DNA of 64,000 nucleotides from Sipunculus nudus. Its lineage: Eukaryota; Annelida; Sipuncula; Golfingiida; Sipunculidae. The notes beneath the pieces are model-generated. The model did no database searches. It had not been told where the DNA came from and was given only the letters and a program-made list of their open reading frames with translations. A program made the position numbers and the translations under genes. Every line of letters begins with the position of its first letter. The stretch's first letter is position 1. Below, piece by piece: positions 13,282 through 25,325 of the stretch. The DNA is taken from contig CM049314.1 of the NCBI GenBank assembly GCA_026874595.1, positions 31,571,729-31,635,728 of the forward strand, in the 5' to 3' direction.

Positions 13282-15253
13282 GATGCAACAGGCAGACCAG
13301 CCACATTTGTGTTTGTACAAGGTCTGGCCGGCACTGGCAAGTCAACACTGATTCAGGTGTTAAATGTGAAGTGGTGCATGCTGACTGAGAACAGGTGTGG
13401 TGAAAGACTCTCCTTCCTTAAGCGGCTAGTGTTAAGGTGGGCAAGGTTATTTCAAAGGAACCCAAAGAACTCCTCAGGGGATGAGGAAACAAAAGTATTT
13501 TCTAGATTTACATATGTCATTCTAATAACATTAAGGCATGTGAAAGCAGGTCAAACATTGCAGAATGTAATACAAGATCAATATTGTTTAGGAGATATGA
13601 CAACAGCCAATTTATGCAGAAAAATATCAGAATGCCCGAAAGAAACTTTATTCATTCTTGAGGGCTATGATGAGTTCAAGAGTCCACCTCATCAGAGGGT
13701 GCTGATATAGCACGCAGAAAAATGTTCCAAGAAGCCACTATTGTGATCACCTCCAGACATTCTCCGTCCTACCGTTTTCCTGATGTAACTGGCCGAGCCT
13801 ATCAACCTAATAATCATGTGTTGCTAAGGGGCTTTAACTCTGATGGCGTGTGTCAGTTCATAAACAATTTCTTCCATGACACTGATCAAACAAGGATAAC
13901 CCCTCTTTTAGAAAGAATAAACTAATCAGATCAACTCACCGATCTGAGCCGCTTTCCAGCAATCTTACTACTTATGTGTACTCTCTGGTCACACGAGGGG
14001 TCTCTCTCTGATTCCATCACGCGTTTTTTCCTCAAATTTGTAGCTTATGCATGCGGGCATTACGAATCAAAATTTGTAAGAAGTTCACAGAGGGTAACAT
14101 CTAGTAATATTGTTGAAAATATAAAACCTTTTTGATGAAAATAGGAGAAATCAGTGTTGATGGGCTGAGAGAAGATAAGCTCAAACTGACGTTTTTGAAC
14201 ACTGATGTTCTTACAAAGATCGGAGAAAAAGCCTGGCAGCTTGGCTTTCTCAAGAGGGAAAGCAGCGTGGAAGGAGAAGAAGTCGTTGCTTTCCCTCATA
14301 AAACCATGCAGGAATTCTTTTGTTCGTTTTATGGTAACAAAGATAAGCAAAAGAAATTATTGATGAAGTTTACTAACTCAGTGAGAGCACTAGAAGAATC
14401 GCAAATGATTCAAACGTTTTTAGCGGGACTAGGGGGTTACCAAATGAATCAAGAAATAGAGAAAATCATTGGTGGATCGGACGAAGAAAGGGCAAAAATG
14501 ATTCCTGCATTACAGCTTAGCTACCAGGCTGAGAACATGAACGATCGGCTGAACCTGCCACCTCTTGTTGATATAGAGATTACACACAAGTACAGGGAGG
14601 CGGTTTATCGACAATATATGTCTGGAGGATGTCGAGGCATTACATACCTCGCTGTCGAGGGCAGAAGTTATCAGTCTGTAACAGACAGCGCCGTGATCCC
14701 TGCCCTTGTTAATATGACGCGGCTCACAAAACTGAAGTTTGGGGAGAGGTCTCTCTCCGTATCCGGTCTTGGTTCGCTCTGCCATCTCCTTTCAACTCAG
14801 CCACCGCCACTCACAACACTGAGACTGTGTGAGGCTTTAGGGAGAGATGTACAAAGCGCCCCCTGGCCGAGGCTTATGGATTCTCTCCCTCTTACTTTAC
14901 AGGAGTTGTGTGTGTCCTGCAATGACATAAGAAACGAGGGCGTAATACGACTGTCACGCCGACTCTCTGACTTCAAACAGATCCAGGTTATCGAAATGTA
15001 TTGATGCCAACTTGGAGATGTCGGTTCCATCCTGGAATTTATAAAGAACTCCTCTGACTGCCCGACTCTCAAAGTTATTTATTTACACAACAATAACTTT
15101 GGTGACGGACTGTTGAGGCTGGTAAATGAGGCACAGCACATGGCCGCGCTGAGAGAACTGTGGCTAGGAGGAAACAACCTATCCAGTCACGTGACTAACC
15201 GGATCAGTCAACAGATTAGGAAAACTCTCCCTGACCTGAAGCTAGATATATAG
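13282..15253 (+). pseudogene. NACHT-LRR receptor (NLR-type), broken main exon
   Basis: A TTTCAG acceptor opens the exon in phase 0. Walker A is GLAGTGKST (13,321-13,347). Walker B is LFILEGYDE (13,648-13,674), with Glu where Asp is usual first. ATIVITSRHS is the sensor-1 strand. FPHKTMQEFF (about 14,291-14,320) is the winged-helix landmark of NLRs. From about 14,690 the translation turns into leucine-rich repeats (LTKLKFGERSLS, LQELCVSCNDIRNEG, LRELWLGGNNLSS) to a stop at 15,251-15,253. NLRs are cytosolic sensors that oligomerise through NACHT ATP binding. Breaks: a frameshift at about 13,700, TAA at 13,923-13,925, a second frameshift at about 14,115-14,130 in a T-run, and TGA at 15,002-15,004, where Trp would fit. 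With four lesions, a pseudogene is likely, though the indels alone could be sequence errors. Confidence 0.85.
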
Positions 15254-16060
15254 ATTATTGAGTGCCGGTTTCGGCAAGTATGTCAGTCAGTTCCGTATGT
15301 CTGTTTGTGTGCACACTACAGGCCGCAATTTTGGAGCAATCACTTCAAGACTAATGTTTAAATGCTTGATAGAAAACCAAATGACCTCGAGGTCTGCTGT
15401 ATTATAGTCAAAATAAATAAAGGTCAAGGTAAATGATAAATCTCAAAATCTAATTTTTCTTATAACCTTAAAAAAACGTCATATTGGTACATCGTATAGG
15501 TCAGTTTGTTCCTCAGCGAATACCTAATTAGATGGTCTGTTATTCTGTCATCCAAGTGTTGTCAGTCAATCAGTATATACGTCCATCTATTGTCGTCAAT
15601 TTCGTCTGCTTGATTGGGTCTTTTGTCTGACATATATCTTTCTACAGGCCATAAATTTTGAGCAAACGGAAAAATTGATAAAAAAAAAAAAATATGTGTA
15701 TCTGTCCGTTCTTCCGCTTCTTTTCAAAGTACATCATACATACATAAACGTATTATTTTGTGTCTGCTCCCACACAAGTTTTGAGCTTCAACATTGCTCA
15801 CTGTCTGTCTTTTTTCTTTTTACGGGAAACACTCGACCTCTGGTCGACCAGTCTGATTATATGTTTGTCATCATTCTCTAAGGCATGATTGTGTAGCAAT
15901 CTTCTTCAAATTAAATAGTTAGTCTATTTTGGTGCCGTTTGAAAGTCTTTTATTTTTGTCAAAATTTGTCATAGGTCAAGGTCAGGGTCACAACAAAACT
16001 AAAAAAAAAAAAGTATTGTCCTCATACATATTTTGAAGCCGCAGTTTTGAAGAAGTCGTT
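15254..16060 (+). repeat. Degenerate repeats 3' of the NLR relic
   Basis: Similar segments recur roughly every 330-390 bp: CAGGCCGCAATTTTGGAGC (near 15,320), CAGGCCATAAATTTTGAGC (near 15,647) and a GCCGCAGTTTTGAAG version (near 16,037). Between them lie TCTGTCTG-type runs and AAAGGTCAAGGTAAA / AGGTCAAGGTCAGGGTC. Units are diverged and the borders are unclear. Non-coding. Confidence 0.45.
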
Positions 16061-16505
16061 TTGAAACTGTTTTATGTTATATAATAATATCACGAAACCA
16101 ATTTTGGAAAATATGCACAAGGAAGTGCTGCGGGCAAAGCTATAACATATCATGTTTGTGGCATATCGTCAAAACTATTAACAGTGCCACAACTGTTATG
16201 AAAGGATCTGAGAAAAGGATCAATGAGCTTATTTTCATGGGGTTCCCCGGTAATATTCTGCGGTTATCATGGTTATTATTTTTTTTTTGGGGGGGGGGGT
16301 CCTGGAATTGTTTACCCTTATTTTTTACTTTGTTATTTTAAAGGTTATTTTTGGTTTACATAATTGTTTTCACGTTTTGCAAAATTAAGCAAAGTTTATG
16401 AGATTTTGTAAGATTTCAATGAATGAGGCTTCATTTATGCAGCAATCCTTTTGAAATGTATATATTAATGTGATACGAAATATCTGGAGATCTATTTTTC
16501 ATTTT
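16061..16505. other. Non-coding stretch
   Basis: AT-rich, with a T-run followed by a G-run near 16,280-16,299. No coding or RNA feature seen. Confidence 0.5.
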
Positions 16506-16690
16506 GGGCACTCGAGGGGTAAAACGCTCGACTCTCTCCGCTGGCCACACGGGATCAATCCCCAAGAGTGGGTTGTGGTTGCCGTCCAAGGTCGGTGGTT
16601 TTCTCCGTGTTCTCCGGTTTCCTCACAAGTCCTCCATCACCAATCTTTATACATCACCAAACCCGAAAAAGCGCCCAGTTTACCGGGTAT
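16506..16690 (+). mobile_element. tRNA-derived SINE, family B, copy 1
   Basis: The head reads GAGGGGTAAAACGCTCGA, a degenerate RNA polymerase III box A region, and CGGGATCAATCCCC is a degenerate box B. The body contains GTCCAAGGTCGGTGG then TTTTCTCCGTG and CCGGTTTCCTCA, shared with the copy at 56.2 kb and, more loosely, with the minus-strand copy at 45.6 kb. A minisatellite follows the 3' end. Confidence 0.7.
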
Positions 16691-16717
16691 ATCACCTAGT
16701 ATACAGATATACACATA

Positions 16718-16895
16718 TACATATATATGCAGTGTCTTTTAATATCTTACATACAGTGTATTTTGATAACGTATATGCAACGTCTTTTAATAAATTATAT
16801 GCAGGATTTGTTTATTGCTCATATACAGTGTCTTTTAAAATCGTATATAATAGTTGTTGATATCTTATATGCACATTTTTTTTATGTTCTGTTTC
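16718..16895 (+). repeat. Degenerate ~25-bp minisatellite
   Basis: About seven imperfect units built on TATATGCAGTGTCTTTTAAT, including variants TACATACAGTGTATTTTGAT and TATATGCAACGTCTTTTAAT. It lies directly after the SINE and may have grown from its tail. Confidence 0.7.
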
Positions 16896-16940
16896 CACAC
16901 CTTCTCTAAATAAGCATCCGAATAATTACCGGATATCACA

Positions 16941-17602
16941 GAGTAGTTGGTATAGGTGCATTATATGGGGTTGAAACTACAAGTGAACTCGCATTTTTAT
17001 GCAAAAATGTGGGTTCAGTTCCTAAAGACATCCAGCTAGTGAACCCACATTTTTATTTTTACAATTTTTCACATTTTTTTTGTCTGGGAACCCACATTCA
17101 TTATAAAGTAAAGTGAACCCACTTTTGGTATTTTCATCAATGACGTCACATAATACGTCAAGAAAAATAGTTCAAGAACTTTAAGGGACGCTTATTTTTA
17201 TTGCATATTTATAACATAGAAAATACTATTATTTATTTTTTTTATGTATTAGTATATTGTAGAAGCCTATTTTGCGTTGAAACCACATTTGTTTGTGAGG
17301 AAAATGTGTGTTCACTTCATGTTCTAGCTGATCTATGTATATTAATAATAATCCCGCATTTGGTATACATGTGTGCAATGACGTTGCGTGCACATATACA
17401 CGTAAAAAAGGAGAAAATGACGCTTCTTTTTGCTATAAAACTTATACAATTGATAATATACGAATATAATATTTATAGTAAGGTAGAGTAAAAGCATATA
17501 AGGCACTTGGCACACATTTTTTTCAAACTAAAATGTGGGTTCAGTTGCAGTTTTTCGCTTCCCGAAATTCAGCTCCGTTCCATGCACCTGTACCAGATAG
17601 CT
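16941..17602. mobile_element. Non-autonomous element with imperfect TIRs
   Basis: The left end AGTTGGTATAGGTGCAT is inverted at the right end as ATGCACCTGTACCAGAT. Just inside, the motif GTGGGTTCA or its complement TGAACCCAC occurs several times (about 17,009, 17,040, 17,089, 17,112, 17,534), in both orientations. The interior is AT-rich without a convincing transposase. About 660 bp, probably a MITE-type element; superfamily unknown. Confidence 0.5.
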
Positions 17603-20284
17603 GCTTTTGTATATTATGAAATGGTGTGTTGTGTATCTAAAATCGGTGTTTAAGATAAATAATTAACAAAATGATCAATAGATGTCACCGCCGTATTTTC
17701 TTCGGTGCGCCTCTTTTGAGACGCCACTTATTGTTCTTTTATGTAATTTGCTTTCTAAAATCAATATATGTTTATATACACATTCCTGTTACCATACATC
17801 CATACATTGCATGTTCATTGCATTATGACACTGAAATGGGGAAACCTCTCTCGACCTGACAATAGCCCAATGGTTTATATATGTTTATGGATCATTCTTT
17901 TGAAGGACGCACTGGTTCCCTTACATTCACACATCGCATCCAAATATTTCAGAACATCAACTTTTTCTCTGCTATGCGAACTTATACACATGTAATGTAT
18001 TTCTAACTATACTAATATTTCTTGTAGACTTTCCTATAAAATAACACCAGTGTTTTTGTGTAATAGAAAAATAAAAAAAAAACCGAGAATAAAATATAAT
18101 ATTATACGAGAGAAATGTACTCTCTGACCATATAACAGATAGTGTATGCAATTTCTTACCACGGTTTATTTAACAAAATAAACGTTTCAAATGTTGACCT
18201 GTATCACAGTACTTCATCTGACAATTATCTTACAAATATCTACAAGTGTTTTCCTGCATGCCTTATTGTATGTCTATCCTATTCACGTTAAGGCTATCTG
18301 TTGAATTTTATTTGTCTATTTTATGTTGTAAATATTGTTTCATATGTCCAGATGTCATCATAAATATTGTATTTGTCATTGGTGTGTTATGTGTTACAAG
18401 TTTACAGGAAAGCACATAAGCCAATGACCACTTTGTAATCCGTCAAAATAAATATGCTCAATCCAAATGTACTCACCATTTCTGACCGTACTTCGTCATG
18501 TGTTTCTGTCTGTAAAATTGTTATTTTCACAATTTGGATAAAAAAATAATACTTCATCCCGTATTAAGAACTCAGATTAACACATCTCGAGAAAAACGAC
18601 ATATCTTCATGAAGTGTTAATTGCTAGAAAATTCCGCTTTCATCAGACAATTACCGAGATATCACACCAGTAAACAAATCCTCTCGGAAACATGTGCCAG
18701 ACTGACGAGGAAGTACAACCAGTAGAGATGTACCCACTGTACGGCCGACGATGAAAGAAATATCATAATAGCAACATATGTGCTCGAAAAGAGCCACCTT
18801 TTCTGCATGAATATTTAGAGGGAGACACTTGCTGCTTTTTATAAACAAACACGAAGCGCACTAGTCCAGGATACCTCCGTAGCGGCGGTTGAACCGAGGC
18901 TGCACATCGAGAATCGGACTCACAAAAGAACGACACTGATTTGTGTGTGTGTGAAGGGGGGGGGGGGGGGGTTGTAAGCGTCACAAACTGACCCCCACAA
19001 TGCACTGCGGCTTCTACATACACAGATGACTTAGGTATAAATGGAGTGAAGAGGTCAATGTAGTCCGTTGGATTATATTGGATAAAATTGTTTCAAGCCA
19101 AATTACATAAACATGGGTGTTTTGTGGGAAAGGAATTAACGGCATAAGGAATATTTTGCGAACATTGCTCATGTAAAATGTAAACGGAGGAAGTTTCCTT
19201 GAAATATTTAAATTTTTGTTTTAAAGTTTAAATATTTAGACAAGAAGTCCCGGCCGTCCAAGTGTGTGTCTATCAAGAAGAGGTTCGTTTTGAGTAGAAA
19301 TGACCTCAGGCGGAAGGGTGCAATTGATTCTAACGATCGCTTCTTTTCTGAGGGAAACAGAAGAAATATTTTGCAACACCGGACTTATATATATTCAATC
19401 CTATTACAAGTAAAAGAAGACTTTTTCATGATTTTATTTAGAGTACTTCCACAAAGCCTATACTCTGATCGGACCCACAGGCAGCTGTTCAATTGACAAT
19501 TGTGACTGGTATTGTCTCCAAAGCCAATAATTGAAATGCATTTCTTTATTGCTGTTGAGAAGAAAATGAATATTTCAGGGTGTCATGGGGAGTAAACCCG
19601 CATAACCATCATCAGGTTCCTTACTAGTAACGTTTTGATGCTGCTGTCCCAGAGACCTCCTGGATCAGAACACAGTGACCAATTCAGCCATGAAACTGAT
19701 AAATTATTCTTGCGTTTCCGTGACACTACATTCCAGACAATACATTCATTCAATCACACGGATCAGGCATCCCCAGATGTGTGGCAGGTAAACACAAACA
19801 CTGAATTTGAGAGGTAAAGTGTTCCAATTTACTGTTCTCCTTTAACCTTGTTGTCTTGACACAAATGCTTCAAATGCCACGAACACACCACCACAAACGG
19901 AACTTGTATTGTAAATGATCGCTTTGATATTCATATTTAACATAACCAAGTCTATTATGACGATATTAAGTAATAACTTTTGCAAATTGTGAATTCACCA
20001 TTTTGCAAAATTATAGTTGAAGAAAAAAAAGGAGAAAACTAATGGGATAGAGACCTTCTATTGCCTTATTAAAATTATTCGAAATTTGATTACTGTAAGT
20101 AAGGATACTCAAAGAATGTTCAACTTACTACAAAAAAAAATTATTCAAATTGTTTTCAAGTGACCGAAGCCCCAAAACACTATGCACTAATTGAATCATG
20201 AATCAATTAAATTGAGTCAAACTTTCCAACTGGATATCTTCTAAAAACAAATTAACAGACGTAAAACAGTCACAACTAACAATA
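17603..20284. other. Long non-coding stretch
   Basis: Only short frames with no recognised domains. A (GT)n run leading into a G-run of about 15-16 bases lies near 18,942-18,972. No RNA gene or clear repeat border was identified. Confidence 0.45.
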
Positions 20285-20580
20285 TGCATTCTCACGAATG
20301 CTGACCTCCGCCATTAGGCGGTCCTTAATGTGGGGGTTCTCCGCAACAGGTGTTTTCATTCACTTATTGGCCCATATTCCCTGGTTTATGGATGCATGTG
20401 TTCCCCAATAGGTATTTGGATTCACTTCTTCGGCCCATATTCCTATGTTCAGTCGAGCATTTGTGACTGCATATTTGTAAATATTCCTGGAATTCTTTCC
20501 TGCATAGGGATAATCAGCCGGACCCAAACGAAAATCGTATAGATTCTTCATTGGCCCATAAGTACCCTTAAAATTTTATG
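20285..20580 (+). repeat. Dispersed repeat with internal ~60-bp repetition
   Basis: Two internal versions of a motif (GTGTTTTCATTCACTTATTGG at about 20,350 and TATTTGGATTCACTTCTTCG at about 20,410, each followed by GCCCATATTCC) are seen. A third, GTTTGCATTCACTTATTCGG, occurs at 32,768 followed by a similar CATGTTCATTCG segment. The element class is unknown. Confidence 0.45.
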
Positions 20581-21653
20581 TGATTCCGTTCATCACTGCG
20601 TGAGTTATGTTGTGAACAAACACATGCACACACGAACTAGACTGAACTCATACCCTTCTAGCGGATTTCCGCTCAATTAGTCCCTCAATAAAGTGGACAT
20701 GTCTGCCAGGCGAAACAATTCTTCAGGCTCTGTGCCTTTACAAACATTCGAAATGAAACCAGAACCACACCTCCGCAGCTCGGAAATCGGTTCATTATTG
20801 CACTGTCCTGCTAAAATAAACAAACAGAGACAGAAGAAAACAAATTCCTAGCTTGTGGAACAACTCAACACCTTTAAAAATAAAGCCTACATGAAATCTT
20901 TAAAAAAAATCCTCTTATTTAAGTTGAGATACACCGAACATCTTAAAGAAAACCATCAATATATGTTGAGATATTATTAGACAGCTAAGCAGAGAGGGAA
21001 TGACCGATAATAATGACTTTATACCATTAAAATAAAAGCATAACTTCGTCGCTGTTATTGAATCGAAAGTGAAACATAAAAACCTAGGACTGTGTATAAC
21101 CATTAGACGCTTACTAGTACAGTGTGACGGCTAATGCATTACCCTGATGGACGGCCTGCTTAAACCAATAATTGTCAATGGATGTCCCTATAATAAACAA
21201 TTAACTGTCTTTCTCTGGCCCTATTTGACATGGCCTTTTTATGGGAGAGGGCGATTATGTTTTGTGCAAATAAACAATGGTTCGTTTATTGTCCAAATAC
21301 TATCTGAGGTCTATTGTATAATGAGAATAATTTTGAACCTTTCAACGGGGTGAATGCGGGATATATAATGAAACACAATAGTGTTGCTGCTAACATTGTA
21401 CATCTAATATAGATTGCTTAGATTAGGAATCATGTATGTTTCCTCTTAATGTTTTATACGTTGACGACTGATGGCAACATCTCTAGATAACCCCCATCAA
21501 TCAGTCGTTAAATATGTATATATAATTTTAAGACTACCTTTTAATTGGTTAATTATTTATCATGTAGTACGTGAATATAATTTTTGTCTAAGAATTTGTA
21601 AAAGAATTGTTTTTCTACAATTTATCCTATATGCATGTTATATATATATATAT

Positions 21654-21654
<1 letters not shown>
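20581..21654. other. Non-coding stretch
   Basis: Nothing recognisable; short random frames only. Confidence 0.5.

Positions 21655-21702
<48 letters not shown>
21655..21702. repeat. (GA)n microsatellite
   Basis: About 24 GA dinucleotides, preceded by a short (AT)n run. Confidence 0.95.
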
Positions 21703-21705
<3 letters not shown>

Positions 21706-23954
21706 TTGGATTGCGAGTCCTGACATAACAGACGTAACAAAAGAGAATGACGTCACTCCACGTGTACGTGCCATTTCCCTGAAAGGTGTCACTAAATTAA
21801 CGCACAACAAGGGAGCCATCTTTATAAGGAAAATGCTGCATTTCTGGCAATGCCATCTGGGGTAATGAATTGCTTTGGTTGAGATCAACATTACCGGGGA
21901 GGTAAAACTTGCCCAGATGGCAAAAATAAGAATAACTTTTTTTTAAGGAATACAACTAGTCCTTGCAGAAATTCATTTTATTTACTGATTACTTATGACA
22001 TGGGCTACAAATATGTAGTTTGTGACAGGTTGCGCTGCGGCAGTAATGGGAAAAGGTGGGAAATGAATCCCTTAGGACACACTTAGCATCATTTTCAAAA
22101 GTAAAGGAACAGAAAAAGAACCGAAGGGATCCGTAACAAAAGTCGAGTTGCACCACCGTCAATAATAATACATCCTATCTAAGTAATGCCACAATTAAAG
22201 GCAACAAATCAATATATATGTTTCATAGGCTATATCCTTCAAGGTTGATTACGTCATCAAATCACATACAAGGTCGCCATCATATACGTGGTTCTTAAGT
22301 TGTCTTTGTTATTTATTTATACACAGCAAGTGTGCCAAGAAATCGCTGTAAATCTGACATTTAGTTTGTTTAAATGATAAAAGGTTCTAATTTAGTCGAT
22401 GCTCATAATTCAATGTTTGTCTCGGAAATGAAAACTTTAATATGCCTTTAGACTGTGCTGATCAAACTGGTTCAAGGTTTGATTATATTCAGACTTCTTT
22501 TTGTTAACATTATGACTATTACCTTATTAAACATAGAACCACTCGAACGAACCTTATAAAGCACATTCGGTGCAAGATATTCTATTCGGGGAAGAACCAA
22601 GTCCTTGTTAATATTATCTGAATCCATTAATTCGGACCTACCTTCTCTCAAAATGAAACAGTGTACACTGAACAACGTAACTTTTTTATACGATCCAAAA
22701 CGCACCTGAAAGGGATTGTCTGTTTCAGGTTATAATTTGTAATCGCGAGTAGGCGAGCGTTCATGTTTATATTGAGCCATGCATGGACAAACAAGACACA
22801 TGCACAGAACCTAATTTATTATGACGTATTTATTTATCCGCATAACATTTACAGTTTTATTTCATACCTGTATTCAGAAAAAGTCATAATATTTGGCTCG
22901 ACGTTAAAAGTGTTGAAATAAAATGAACCATGTCCTTTGTGTAAGAATATAGTTCAGTTTTAAAGGAAGATAGTTGTATTTCAAATTGAAAATAAAATGA
23001 ATTACCTTTGATTACCTTTCCCGCCAGCAGGTGGCAGCAGTCAACGTATACCTGTTCCTGGTGACCTGTTCTGGAATAATTACCTCTTACACGAAACTGG
23101 CAGAGGTTTTATGTTCGGCCTTGTTTTCTCGTATATTTGTCTGTCCACAGTTCTCCCAAATTCCTAAGTGAGTTGTGATTTTATCAAAGGAAAGGAACTT
23201 TAGAATAAACAAGCGATTGATTACAGTACATTGTTCTATAATACCTGCCTGTAAAGACTGCTGTGAATACAAATTCCCCGTACCTTAACGCCACCGAACC
23301 TCTCTAAGCATGACCAGAAAATAACAAGGCGTCATTGTTGTTTGTAAGTCACGGTTATTAGTACCGAATGTATTCTCATTAATTTAGCTGATGAAAACGT
23401 CATATATGAGGACAAATCTAATAAATAAATGAATACAACCCAATCCTAAAAAAATACAGCTGTATTTTATTATATGTTTTCTACCAATTCATATCGGCAA
23501 CAAATAGGGGCCCTGGAAAACACTAGATCTCAATTTTTATTTTAAATGTCGGGGCAATGATCTCTGTGTATTCCCTAGATGCGGCCGTCCGCCAAATCCA
23601 TATTTTTAAAGCTGCCGCTCTGTCCTGACTGCTTCCACGACGCCAAGTCCATGCTCTCCAAGAGGTTAACGTCCTTATCTTAAATGAAACTTAAACATCG
23701 GCATTTATTTAACATGTTTTAGGATTTATTGCGAAACGATGTCGACATGTTTTTAAAAATAAAAATTATTGACGTTAAATTCAAAGAGTGTAAAAACCTA
23801 TCAGTATATAATCGTCAGGTATATTTATACCAAAAAGCATCTTCAACCATTAAAGGGGACCAATCACCTATAAAGCATGTTCAATTAACAGGAAAATAGC
23901 GTCATCTCTTTGAAATAAATTGGTACCTGCCAAAAATTGCCCTGAAACTGTTGC
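21703..23954. other. Long non-coding stretch
   Basis: No coding, RNA or repeat feature could be supported. Confidence 0.45.
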
Positions 23955-25325
23955 CTTACTCCTGTACACGAGTGTTAAAAACAGTGGACTTGGCGCATTC
24001 ACAGGCGTCAACATAAACACAACGACTCCCATTAACACGGGACTCCGTGCATCGCCTGCTTCACAACACCTGTCAATAAAACCGCTAAAATGTTTCCACT
24101 GGCTGAAACGTCGCAACATGCGTCCTGCTACACGACCTGTCATACTCGCTGGGGCCTTTGGACCTATCGGTATGTTACAAATCTGTTGTGACAGTTTTTA
24201 CAACAACGTAATGTCCATCTAAATGAGATATAATAGAGAACGCGAAGGTCCATATATGGACTAGTTTGGACTGCTCTTTGTTTGGGATCTGTCGCTGATG
24301 TTCGAAATCGGACCTACCGGCCTTGTTATTGTAAACAGACACACATCTTTACGTAGGATGGTTAATGCCTACACATTTCGTATTGCAATACATTGCGATA
24401 TGTGGCAGCGTATTGCGATAAATACCGCGATATTTCCATTGTATTATATTTATAGAAAGTTTTATTATCATTAATTAATCTATATCATGTTAAATATAAT
24501 GAGACAATAAAAGTATATGCACTATATGTTGATTTCAAACACCAAATATATCACACCAATGTTACTGACAAATTTACTTTAATAAAGTACTTTCTTTTGA
24601 CATTACTTTAAATTAAAGTAAGTCCTTGATGTCATAAATGTGTGATTAACTAGTCCATTAGAGAATTCTGGGCAGTGGATTTAGCACAGAGAGGTTTAGG
24701 TGTCGGAACATGACACTTGATCTTAATGCATTTATTATAAGTTGTGATAAGTGAATATTAAGGAATGACTAATTATTATGACCGTGTTCAGAATTTCTTT
24801 ACTTTTGCAGTATAGGAATATTCTCGTATACCTATATGTCACCCGGCCGACGTGCATATTTCCTTGGACGGGCATTTAATCTATCAGGCCTACTTGAACA
24901 TTTCCTACTTTACGTCTAAATACAATATAGCGGCTTCACTTTAAGCCTTGCATTAATCCACACCCATTAAGTGGTCTTAATTTATAACAAGAGTCATAAT
25001 TTATCAACAACAAAAAATCAGTTTTAGGTATTTTTAACAAAATATTGAAAAATATCGATATTGAAAAATATCGATATTTGAAAACTGTATATCGATAGCA
25101 ATATGCAAATCGCCGTATCGCTATATAAATATCAATCAAGAATACCCCGCAGCCCTAGTGTAAACTTACACAAAACCATAACAAAGTGTTCAACAGCTCT
25201 AAGAGAGGTACTGAGACTGTGGGCTTGGATCGTTTTGCCTGGGAACTTTTGTATATAGCAAAAGTTAACTGATAATGTGAAAGTATAGGCTTAATATTAC
25301 TCCATATTATGTCGCTTTAAACAAT
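23955..25325 (+). repeat. Dispersed repeat family A, copy 2, split by an insertion
   Basis: The left part (23,955-24,333) matches 36,050 onward (GTGTTMAAMACAGTGGAC, CACAGGYGTCA) and then copy 1 (TTTGGACT, GGGATCTGTCGC, GTAAACAGACACAC). The right part (25,147-25,325) resumes with TGTAAACTTACACA, CTAAGAGAGGTACTGAGACTG and GGATCGTTTTGCCTGGGAAC. The roughly 810 bp between them are absent from copies 1 and 3. Confidence 0.6.
24334..25146. mobile_element. Probable hAT-like non-autonomous insertion
   Basis: Inserted inside repeat A. The right end reads CCGCAGCCCTAG, the complement of CTAGGGCTGCGG, typical of hAT ends (C/TAGGGNTG). The left end is weaker (TAGGATGGTTAAT). Both subterminal regions are rich in GCGATA/CGATAT motifs (for example GTATTGCGATAAATACCGCG at about 24,409 and ATATCGATATTGAAAAATAT near 25,052). 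No transposase frame. I could not find an exact target-site duplication, so the ends are approximate. Confidence 0.4.

Noticed and set aside
14060-14350. Minus-strand frame opposite the NACHT exon
   Set aside because: Antisense shadow; the plus strand carries conserved NLR motifs in the same place.
16470-16860. 90- and 118-codon plus frames
   Set aside because: They run through a SINE and a minisatellite and have no protein features.
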